A stretch of DNA of 7,462 nt, from NCBI GenBank assembly GCA_945949655.1, contig CAMFFG010000054.1:1-7462 (forward strand), in the 5' to 3' direction. This DNA comes from an uncultured Peptococcaceae bacterium. Lineage in GTDB: Bacteria; Bacillota; Peptococcia; Peptococcales; Peptococcaceae. The notes under the pieces are model-generated. The model saw only the letters and a list, made by a program, of their open reading frames with translations, was not told the origin of the DNA and ran no database searches. Both the position numbers and the translations under genes were made by a program. Each line of letters starts with the position of its first letter. Position 1 is the first letter of the stretch. Below are positions 1 through 5,329 of the stretch, piece by piece.

Positions 1-14
1 ACCAACCTGTGTTC

Positions 15-43
15 TTGGGCATACACTGTTACTGGTTTATGAT
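15..43 (+). promoter_or_regulatory. Possible promoter of the BclA-like gene
   Basis: A TATGAT hexamer at 38-43 lies 17 nt after TTGGGC at 15-20, giving a vegetative-type promoter with a good -10 and a weak -35 (3 of 6 matches). A second reading is possible: CATACACT at 20-27 matches the sporulation sigma-E -10 consensus (CATACAnT) that I know from Bacillus. Its -35 region would fall at or beyond the window edge, and the few visible bases do not support it. Either start would give a leader of only about 20-35 nt before the ribosome binding site at 55-60. The call is tentative because so little upstream sequence is visible. Confidence 0.3.
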
Positions 44-68
44 TTTACAGTCACAGGAGGTAATTTCT

Positions 69-542
69 ATGAACGAAAAACCATGCTGTAAGCCCTGCTG
101 CCCGCCGTCCTGTCAGAGCGATCAGCTGGCGCATGCGCTGTTTTTCCAGATCGGTCTGCTGGCCAACAACGCGCCCTTTGACGGCATTACTTTATCAGAA
201 ACAGCTGCTGAGACCTTTGGAGACTTTTTTTCGGACGGCAGCACCTTTCAGATCTTAAAGCCCGGCGTTTATCTGGTAACCTACATTGTAAATATCCCGG
301 CCGCGGCAACGTTAAACACCACTTTTGCGTTACAGGTGAACCGTCAGGATGTGGCCAGTACGATGCGCGTAATTGCCAAAACATCTACCGATACGCCGCA
401 CACTGTAACTGCGCAGGCTATCATTGAAGCCTCTGCGCCAATCGCATTGCGCCTGTCCTCGTCCAGTCAGCTCACCATCACCGGTGCTGCCACCGAGACC
501 ATGGCTTCGCTTTCCATTGTGCAGCTGGTGAAATGTCACTGA
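69..542 (+). CDS. Cysteine-rich BclA C-terminal-like jelly-roll protein
   Basis: This encodes a 157-residue protein. An in-frame upstream start at 9 exists, but ATG at 69 is chosen because a perfect AGGAGG (55-60) sits 8 nt before it. Residues 1-16 carry a striking cysteine cluster (C6, C7, C10, C11, C15, in the pattern CCKPCCPPSC), and another Cys (C156) is next to last. Residues ~20-157 are rich in beta-strand patterns, small residues, Thr and Ser. They include a segment (FQILKPGVYLVTYIVNIPA) typical of the C-terminal TNF-like trimeric jelly-roll of exosporium and collagen-like proteins (BclA family). There are no Gly-X-X collagen repeats, no signal peptide and no membrane segment, so this would be a 'head-only' member. 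By family knowledge it could sit on the spore or cell surface, with disulfides linking subunits; that role is inference. It stands alone, convergent with corA. Confidence 0.72.
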   Translation: MNEKPCCKPCCPPSCQSDQLAHALFFQIGLLANNAPFDGITLSETAAETFGDFFSDGSTFQILKPGVYLVTYIVNIPAAATLNTTFALQVNRQDVASTMRVIAKTSTDTPHTVTAQAIIEASAPIALRLSSSSQLTITGAATETMASLSIVQLVKCH

Positions 543-560
543 TCTTATCCTGACGCATAC

Positions 561-630
561 AAAAAGAGCCGATCACACTGGCCCTATTCGCTAATCTACA
601 GCGGACTGCCAGCCTGCTCCGGCTCTTTTT
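561..630. terminator. Bidirectional terminator-like inverted repeat with long loop
   Basis: AAAAAGAGCCG at 561-571 is a perfect inverted repeat of CGGCTCTTTTT at 620-630, giving an 11-bp stem with a T5 tract on either strand. It lies 18 nt after the stop of the plus-strand gene and downstream of the convergent corA, so it can serve both. The 48-nt interior is unusually long for an intrinsic terminator. It contains smaller nested pairings, CTGGC (578-582) with GCCAG (608-612) and CGCT (589-592) with AGCG (600-603), which would stack into one long interrupted hairpin. A structured RNA element of another kind is an alternative. Confidence 0.7.
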
Positions 631-650
631 GGTATGTTACAAAGTATCAT

Positions 651-682
651 ATAAAAATCAGCTACCATAACGATAGCTGATT
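651..682 (-). terminator. Intrinsic terminator of corA
   Basis: A perfect 9-bp inverted repeat, AATCAGCTA (656-664) and TAGCTGATT (674-682) with a 9-nt loop, lies 17 nt past the corA stop. Read on the minus strand, the stem runs into TTTTTATAT (657-649), a normal U-tract for a rho-independent terminator. Confidence 0.75.
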
Positions 683-699
683 CTCTGGAAACGCTGCAT

Positions 700-1644
700 C
701 TAAAATAATTTTTTCCATTTCATCACAATAGCGGCCATGCCCACCGCAAACAGCGACAGCCCGCCTATGGCAACCACACCATTGGCCCCTTGCAGCGGCA
801 GCGGTACATTCATGCCAAAAAAGCTGAAAATCATGGTTGGTATGGTTAAAATAATGGTGATGGAGGTCAGCACTTTCATCACCGAGTTCAGATTGTTGGA
901 GATCACCGAGCTGTAAGCTTCCATGGTGACATCCAGAATGCTGCTGTACACATTGGCCATCTCGATGGCCTGTTTGTTTTCGACGATAGCATCCTCCAGC
1001 AGTTCTTCGTCCTCCGGATATTTTTTTACACTTTCCAGCCGCATCAGCCGCTCCAGTACCAGTTCGTTGGCACGCAGAGAGTTGCTCAAATATACCAGAG
1101 ATTTATCCAGACTCAACAGCTGGAACAATTCTTCGTTTCGTGTGGACTTGTGCAGTTCCTGCTCGATTTTTCCGCTGGAACGTTCCAACATGCGCAGATA
1201 CTGCAGATAATAGGTTGCATTGCGATACAGAATCTGAATGATAAATCGCGTTTTTTTGTAAGTGTAGAATTTTTTAATTTTGCCCCGGCTGAAATCCTCC
1301 ACCAGAGGTATTTCCCGCAGACAGATGGTGATGATATATTTCTGCTGCTTATCGCCCAGAATAATGGCCATTGGCACTGTTCCGTAAGCGTCCCGGCCGT
1401 CTTCCTCTTCCCGGTAAGGAACGTCAATAATAATCAAGGTATAATCATCGTCGGCATCGACACGGGCTCGTTCATCTTCGTCCAGTGCCGATATCATATC
1501 CTGCAGTTCGATATCAAAATGCTGGCTGACATCTTTTACTTCCTCGGCAGTAGGGCTGATCAGATTTACCCAGTTGCCGTCACAATACTCCGATACTTCT
1601 TCCAGGTATCCGGTTTCTTCCGATGTTTTGTAAATGGTTTTCAC
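700..1644 (-). CDS. corA: CorA-family magnesium/divalent cation transporter
   Basis: This encodes 314 residues, the usual CorA length. The product is an inner-membrane homopentameric channel for Mg2+ (in some members Co2+ or Ni2+). The long N-terminal part (~1-250) is charged and mostly helical, as expected for the cytoplasmic funnel. Two membrane segments sit at the C terminus (about 257-276 and 291-308). The signature GMN (277-279, in FFGMNVPLPL) directly follows the first and forms the pore mouth, and the chain ends in a short basic tail (KWKK). A longer reading from ATG at 1671 exists, but GTG at 1644 is preferred: AGGAGGG (1653-1659) lies exactly 8 nt before it, while nothing resembling a Shine-Dalgarno precedes the ATG. 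The gene has its own promoter (1827-1855), a long structured leader and its own terminator (651-682), so it appears monocistronic. Substrate specificity cannot be read from sequence alone. Confidence 0.93.
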   Translation of the reverse strand: MKTIYKTSEETGYLEEVSEYCDGNWVNLISPTAEEVKDVSQHFDIELQDMISALDEDERARVDADDDYTLIIIDVPYREEEDGRDAYGTVPMAIILGDKQQKYIITICLREIPLVEDFSRGKIKKFYTYKKTRFIIQILYRNATYYLQYLRMLERSSGKIEQELHKSTRNEELFQLLSLDKSLVYLSNSLRANELVLERLMRLESVKKYPEDEELLEDAIVENKQAIEMANVYSSILDVTMEAYSSVISNNLNSVMKVLTSITIILTIPTMIFSFFGMNVPLPLQGANGVVAIGGLSLFAVGMAAIVMKWKKLF

Positions 1645-1652
1645 AGTAAATT

Positions 1653-1659
1653 CCCTCCT
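1653..1659 (-). promoter_or_regulatory. corA ribosome binding site (fixes the GTG start)
   Basis: AGGAGGG on the minus strand, 8 nt before GTG at 1644. It directly abuts the palindromic word GTGACTCAC (1660-1668), so pairing of that word elsewhere in the leader would restrict access to this site. Confidence 0.85.
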
Positions 1660-1762
1660 GTGACTCACCATTTTCCGGCATGATCATACAAAAAACAGTG
1701 AGTCAGTATGCAGTTGTTTGCAGCTTCTCGCTCGACTGGGCCCAAGATCCATCTGACTCACT
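1660..1762. repeat. Three copies of palindromic word TGA(G/C)TCA
   Basis: TGACTCA at 1661-1667, TGAGTCA at 1699-1705 and TGACTCA at 1754-1760. The first copy is within the 9-nt palindrome GTGACTCAC (1660-1668). The other two are the arms of the leader stem. They could be RNA pairing partners, as proposed for the leader, or DNA operators for a dimeric regulator. A further copy at 5793-5799 falls in the metH start codons and looks accidental. Confidence 0.55.
1690..1762 (-). terminator. Attenuator/terminator-like stem in the corA leader
   Basis: A 10-bp perfect inverted repeat, AGTGAGTCAG (1697-1706) and CTGACTCACT (1753-1762), encloses 46 nt. On the minus strand it is followed by G and then T6 (1695-1690). 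Inside, CAGTTG (1711-1716) pairs with CGACTG (1733-1738) with one G-U, and a 3-bp helix (1722-1724 with 1730-1732) nests within that. It lies after the corA promoter, which suggests attenuation. It could also act as the late terminator of the met operon, which has no clear terminator closer to its last gene. Confidence 0.6.
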
Positions 1763-1780
1763 TCCTTTTTCGTGTATTTT

Positions 1781-1811
1781 ACTTTTCCTTTGTAAACAAA
1801 TGAGAAAAAGT
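1781..1811 (-). promoter_or_regulatory. Hairpin 1 at the 5' end of the corA transcript
   Basis: ACTTTTCC (1781-1788) pairs with GAAAAAGT (1804-1811), with one G-U when read as RNA. The loop contains the near-palindrome TTTGTAAACAAA (1789-1800), which adds an inner stem of 5 bp. It would be among the first structures to form after initiation near 1820 and may protect the 5' end or be part of the leader fold. Confidence 0.4.
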
Positions 1812-1826
1812 GCCCTATCGTTTTTT

Positions 1827-1855
1827 ATTTTAATGCACCGATTTGTAATAGTCAA
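1827..1855 (-). promoter_or_regulatory. Sigma-70/A-type promoter of corA
   Basis: On the minus strand TTGACT (1855-1850) and TAAAAT (1832-1827) are separated by exactly 17 nt, each one mismatch from consensus. Transcription would start at about 1820. This is the best promoter visible in the window and shows corA can be expressed independently of the met operon upstream of it. Confidence 0.75.
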
Positions 1856-1946
1856 GCCGACTTTTGTAAGATTTATGCGAAACCTGCATAAGAGCAGACA
1901 ACCTCTTTTCAAGCAGAAAAATCAAACAAAAGAAACACTCCTCGTT
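1856..1946. other. Spacer between met operon and corA promoter, weak hairpins only
   Basis: No gene is visible in this AT-rich spacer. It holds two weak stem-loops: TTATGC/GCATAA (1873-1878 with 1886-1891, 7-nt loop) and AAGAG/CTCTT (1890-1894 with 1903-1907), which overlap by two bases. Neither is followed by a proper T-tract on the minus strand, so no convincing terminator for the met operon is seen before the corA leader. Confidence 0.5.
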
Positions 1947-2645
1947 TTATTTTACCCTTTTTCCTTTGCGGCAGGCCCAGGTAACACAGGCGGCACAATT
2001 ATGTCCACCATTGCAGAAACTGTTGTGCTCACCTTTGGGATATTCAGGCTTCTGCCACTGGCTGGACCAGCCAATAATAGCGGTAATACTTTTGATCGGT
2101 TCCATTAGACAGTTCTCACTGAGCACGATCTGTCCTTTGCAGTGGTTCAGAAAGCGGAACACATCCGTCTGCGCTGTCAGGGCCCAGTCCCCATAACCGG
2201 GACTGTAACGCAAGGTCGCATACAAGCCTCTGGGCAGCGCCTGCTGCTGCAGATACTGACAAAACGCTTCCGCCAGCATTTCTACCGCATGAGAGCCTAT
2301 ATAATCGGCAACAGCGCTACGGTACAGCTGTCCCTGCTGTGCTGCCGTGCGTGCTTCATCGGGAAGTCCAGAGCCGATGGTCAGCGCCATCATGGTAGCC
2401 TTATTGCACTGCGCCAACCCCTTGCACACATAACAGCTGTCTATCTGCAAAGCATCCTGCCCCAGCACTAAACGATCACCATCATTGCTGCTGATAGTTT
2501 CCTCCCGCCAAAACACGGAAGGTGTAACCTTTTGCCACAGTTCCTGAACCAGCGGTTTGTCATCAGGACAATCCTTATGCCCGCTCATAAACGCATCCAC
2601 ATCAAAAGGTATATGAAATTGCTGCAAGTGATGCACCACACTCAT
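1947..2645 (-). CDS. Free-standing methionine synthase reactivation domain protein
   Basis: This encodes 232 residues resembling the C-terminal activation domain of cobalamin-dependent methionine synthase (PF02965 type). In that family the domain binds S-adenosylmethionine and an electron donor, and reductively remethylates cob(II)alamin when the cofactor becomes oxidised. Seen here: the SAM-loop-like RYSPGYGDW (146-154), which replaces the R-x-x-PGYP motif of full-length MetH, and MEPIKSITAIIGW (181-193), corresponding to the conserved M-x-P-x-x-S-x-S-A-x-x-G segment. A C-terminal four-cysteine cluster (C211, C217, C220, C225, spacing C-x5-C-x2-C-x4-C) and a basic tail follow. Further cysteines occur at C71, C74 and C80. 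The neighbouring MetH lacks this domain, so this is its likely partner, as in organisms such as Thermotoga where the domain is a separate gene. ATG at 2645 directly follows the metF stop (TAA-ATG), with GAGG (2654-2657) 8 nt upstream, so translation is probably coupled to metF. Confidence 0.85.
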   Translation of the reverse strand: MSVVHHLQQFHIPFDVDAFMSGHKDCPDDKPLVQELWQKVTPSVFWREETISSNDGDRLVLGQDALQIDSCYVCKGLAQCNKATMMALTIGSGLPDEARTAAQQGQLYRSAVADYIGSHAVEMLAEAFCQYLQQQALPRGLYATLRYSPGYGDWALTAQTDVFRFLNHCKGQIVLSENCLMEPIKSITAIIGWSSQWQKPEYPKGEHNSFCNGGHNCAACVTWACRKGKRVK

Positions 2646-3497
2646 TTACAGCACCTCGATCAGCTGCTCTGCCAGATGATACTGCCGCATCGGAAAAATA
2701 TGAATGCCGGCAGCAATCGGCTTCAGCTGCTGTACCAGCTGCTTGAGGTATTCCATACCGCCCTGTGCGCCATCCCGCTCTAAAATGGCAATTACTTCAT
2801 CTGGTACATGCACGCCAGGCACATTCTCGTTGAGATATTTGGCCTGTTTTACGCTTTTCACCGGCATAATACCATAAATAAACGGTACATCGGTATCCAC
2901 CGCAGCAGCAAACCGTTCCACCTGCTCTACACTATACACAGGCTGTGTCTGAAAAAACTGCACGCCATGGGCAATCTTTTCCTGCACACGGGCCACTTCC
3001 CGGGCGATATCGTCCATACCCGGATTGGCCACTGCACCAATGAAAAAGTTCGTACCATTATCCAGCTCACGGCCATAATAATCCTGACCCAGATTCAGAC
3101 TGGCGGCCATTTGCGCCAGACCCTTGGAATCCACATCGAACACACCGGTAGCATCAGGATGATCGCCCAGTTCCGGCTGGTCCCCAGTTAATGTTAAAAT
3201 ATTGCGTACGCCCAACGCATAAGCACCCAGCAGTTCTGCCTGCAGACCTAGCAGATTGCGGTCACGGCAAGTCAGATGAAAAATGGTCTCCAAACGCAGC
3301 CGGTCCTGCACCAGATGGGCCAGAGCAATCGGGCTCATACGCAATTTGGCTGTGGGACTGTCCGCAATATTCACAGCAGTCAGCTTGTCAGCCAAATCGT
3401 GAATCGCCGTGAATACCGGCCACGGATCGGCACCGCGAGGCGGATCCACTTCCATTGTTACTACAAATTCATTGCGTTCTAGTTTTTCCCTGAGCAT
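2646..3497 (-). CDS. metF: 5,10-methylenetetrahydrofolate reductase
   Basis: This encodes 283 residues, typical for bacterial MetF, a cytoplasmic FAD-containing TIM barrel that reduces methylene-THF to methyl-THF, the methyl donor for MetH. Family landmarks seen are the N-terminal M-E-V-D-PP-R-G (catalytic Glu16), NIADSPTAKLRMSP (43-56), LTGDQP (103-108; Asp106 aligns with the flavin-tuning Asp of E. coli MetF), FFIGAVANPG, and the substrate-site region FFQTQPVY with following FIYGIMPVKS. The chain appears complete with no frame problem. ATG at 3497 is supported by AGAAGG (3504-3509) 6 nt upstream, which lies inside the end of metH. The two genes overlap by 19 nt, indicating translational coupling. 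No separate MetV-like zinc partner gene is seen in the window. Confidence 0.95.
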   Translation of the reverse strand: MLREKLERNEFVVTMEVDPPRGADPWPVFTAIHDLADKLTAVNIADSPTAKLRMSPIALAHLVQDRLRLETIFHLTCRDRNLLGLQAELLGAYALGVRNILTLTGDQPELGDHPDATGVFDVDSKGLAQMAASLNLGQDYYGRELDNGTNFFIGAVANPGMDDIAREVARVQEKIAHGVQFFQTQPVYSVEQVERFAAAVDTDVPFIYGIMPVKSVKQAKYLNENVPGVHVPDEVIAILERDGAQGGMEYLKQLVQQLKPIAAGIHIFPMRQYHLAEQLIEVL

Positions 3498-5248
3498 GAT
3501 GTACCTTCTTTCAAAAATTCATCCATTATTTTTACTGTCTGCACAGCGTCACGGCCAAAACCGTCTGCACCGACTTCCTCAGCAAATTCTTCTGTGATTA
3601 CAGCACCACCGATAATCACCCTGGTCTGCGGCGATTTTTCCCGCAAGAGCGCAATCACACCGGGAATCTCCTGCATGGTCGTAGTCATTAGCGCACTTAA
3701 CCCTAAAAATTCGGCCTGATATTCCAGTACCGCATTAACAAAGGTCTCAGCCGGCACATTTTTCCCTAAATCAACAACCCGATAACCGTGATTTTTTACC
3801 ATCACCGACACCATATTTTTGCCAATATCATGAATGTCACCTTTTACGGTGCCAATAACAAGCGTTGCTTTCTGCATGCCCTCTCCGCTTTGCAGATGGC
3901 CCTCTAACAGCTCAAAAGCCTGCTGAGATACCTCTGCACTGCGCATCAGCTGCGGCAGGAAGAATACGCCTTTTTCGTACTTCTCTCCTACCTCGTTCAG
4001 GCCGGCAATCAGACCCTCGTTAATGATCGTCATCGGCTCTACGCCCTGCTCCAGCAGCGCCTGCACCACTTGTTCAATATTGGAGCTGCCTTTTACCACA
4101 GAACGCTTTACCACTTCCAGACTTGGCGCCTCATCGGCGGCAACGGGCGCAGCTGCAGCCTGCTCACTGTTTAACATCAGGTAATTTTCCGCATTAGCAT
4201 CGCGGCCAGCCAACAGTGCCGCACTCTGCCATGCATTCTTCATCATTTCATCCAGTGGATTGATGATGGAAAGATCAAGCCCATTGCCAATGGCCATAGC
4301 CAGAAAGGCGCTGTTGATTTTGGGCCGGTTCGGCAATCCGTGCGATACATTGCTGACACCCAGCAACAGATTGACACCGGGCAGCTCCTGGCGAATCAGT
4401 TTCATGGTGCGCAGGGTTTCCCGCGGCCCGTTGATATCAGTTCCCACAGTAAACACCAGACTGTCCAGATAAATGTCCTGTCGTTTTATGCCGTACTGTT
4501 CACAGGCAGCTACAATCCGCCGGGCTATTTCCAGCCTGCCTTCTGCTTTAGGCGGTATTCCCGTTTCATCCAGGGTTAAACCTACCACTGCAGCTCCATA
4601 CCGTTTAGCCAGAGGCAGAATATTGTCCAGGCTGGCTTTTTCCCCGTTGACCGAATTGATCAGAGCTTTACCCTGATATTGTTTCAGCCCCTGCTCCAGT
4701 ACCTTTGGGTTGGTAGAATCCAGACACAGCGGTATACTGGCGCTCTGCTGCAATAATGTCACTACATCGGCCATGACCTGTACTTCGTCAATGCCGTGGG
4801 TGCCCACATTGACATCCAGCACGTGAGCACCGGCTTCCACCTGCAATTCAGCTTCTTTTTCGATCATAGCCAGATCGCCATCCCGCAAACCCTGAGCCAG
4901 TTTTTTGCGGGCAGTGGGGTTGATCCGTTCTCCGATCATCTTGGGCAAGGTGTTCCCGCCCATTTCCACAATATGTTCCCGGCAGGCCAATCTGCCCAAC
5001 GGTTCCACCGTGCGGGGCTGTACATCATAATCCTTCACGGCCGCTTTCAGGCAGGCAATATGCTCTGGTGTCGTGCCACAGCACCCTCCCAGGAAAGCTA
5101 CCTGATACGGCAAAAATTTCTGCATGGCAGCAGCAAACTGATCCGCTCCCAGCGGGTAATGCACTTTGCCTTCCACCAATAACGGCAACCCTGCATTTGG
5201 CTGTGCCACCAAAGGCAGTTCCGTATAGCGGGCCAATTCTTCCAGCAC
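3479..5248 (-). CDS. metH: Intact 3' portion of metH: end of homocysteine domain, pterin and B12 domains
   Basis: This is a 589-codon open frame from GTG at 5248, the first possible start after the second junction. It begins inside the homocysteine barrel (LEELARYTELPLVAQPNAG) and retains the GGCCGTTPEH zinc motif with its paired cysteines (C56, C57). The pterin-binding barrel starts at MIGERINPTARKK (~99-111), with DVNVGTHGIDE, LDSTNP and the conserved INPLDEMM end. An Ala/Pro-rich linker (~360-375) leads to the helical cap and the B12 domain, where DIHDIGKN (471-478) has His473 in the D-x-H-x-x-G lower-ligand motif, followed by LSALMTTTM and IIGGA. It ends in a short tail overlapping metF by 19 nt. 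No strong Shine-Dalgarno precedes 5248, so independent translation is doubtful. This should be read as the body of metH rather than a separate gene. Confidence 0.75.
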   Translation of the reverse strand: MLEELARYTELPLVAQPNAGLPLLVEGKVHYPLGADQFAAAMQKFLPYQVAFLGGCCGTTPEHIACLKAAVKDYDVQPRTVEPLGRLACREHIVEMGGNTLPKMIGERINPTARKKLAQGLRDGDLAMIEKEAELQVEAGAHVLDVNVGTHGIDEVQVMADVVTLLQQSASIPLCLDSTNPKVLEQGLKQYQGKALINSVNGEKASLDNILPLAKRYGAAVVGLTLDETGIPPKAEGRLEIARRIVAACEQYGIKRQDIYLDSLVFTVGTDINGPRETLRTMKLIRQELPGVNLLLGVSNVSHGLPNRPKINSAFLAMAIGNGLDLSIINPLDEMMKNAWQSAALLAGRDANAENYLMLNSEQAAAAPVAADEAPSLEVVKRSVVKGSSNIEQVVQALLEQGVEPMTIINEGLIAGLNEVGEKYEKGVFFLPQLMRSAEVSQQAFELLEGHLQSGEGMQKATLVIGTVKGDIHDIGKNMVSVMVKNHGYRVVDLGKNVPAETFVNAVLEYQAEFLGLSALMTTTMQEIPGVIALLREKSPQTRVIIGGAVITEEFAEEVGADGFGRDAVQTVKIMDEFLKEGTSCSGKN

Positions 5249-5329
5249 CCATAGCTTCCAATGTCACCGCTGCTACCGCTGGGCTGACGCCAGTTAATGT
5301 GCGGCCATTGGTGTAAGTCATGCTGCAGA

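Larger units (their letters stand above)
1645..1820 (-). promoter_or_regulatory. Long structured 5' leader of corA, candidate riboregulator
   Basis: From the expected start of transcription (~1820) to the GTG codon there are about 175 untranslated nucleotides. In transcript order this holds hairpin 1 (1811-1781), a stem with multi-helix interior followed by T6 (1762-1690), a 21-nt linker, and the word GTGAGTCAC placed against the Shine-Dalgarno. The 3' arm of the second stem (CTGACTCACT) can pair with its own 5' arm or with the word at the ribosome binding site, so two exclusive folds are possible. Magnesium transporter genes are often controlled by leader RNAs (M-box, mgtA leader), but I do not recognise the M-box consensus here. 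The regulatory role is inferred from architecture only. Confidence 0.5.

Noticed and set aside
9..68. Upstream in-frame start at 9 for the BclA-like gene
   Set aside because: The added 20 residues contain the promoter-like region and the perfect AGGAGG serving ATG at 69, so translation from 9 is unlikely.
1645..1671. ATG at 1671 as corA start
   Set aside because: The extra nine codons consist of the Shine-Dalgarno region itself; GTG at 1644 has ideal 8-nt spacing.
1150..1683. Plus-strand open frame of 177 codons antisense to corA
   Set aside because: It is a shadow of the corA coding strand, with low-complexity hydrophobic translation and no ribosome binding site.
1645..1820. M-box (ykoK) magnesium riboswitch
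   Set aside because: Position and size are suggestive, but I could not find the conserved M-box loops. The call is left as an unassigned leader.
1680..2108. Plus-strand open frame spanning the intergenic region
   Set aside because: It runs through the corA leader and promoter and antisense to the reactivation-domain gene. No Shine-Dalgarno or family similarity is seen.
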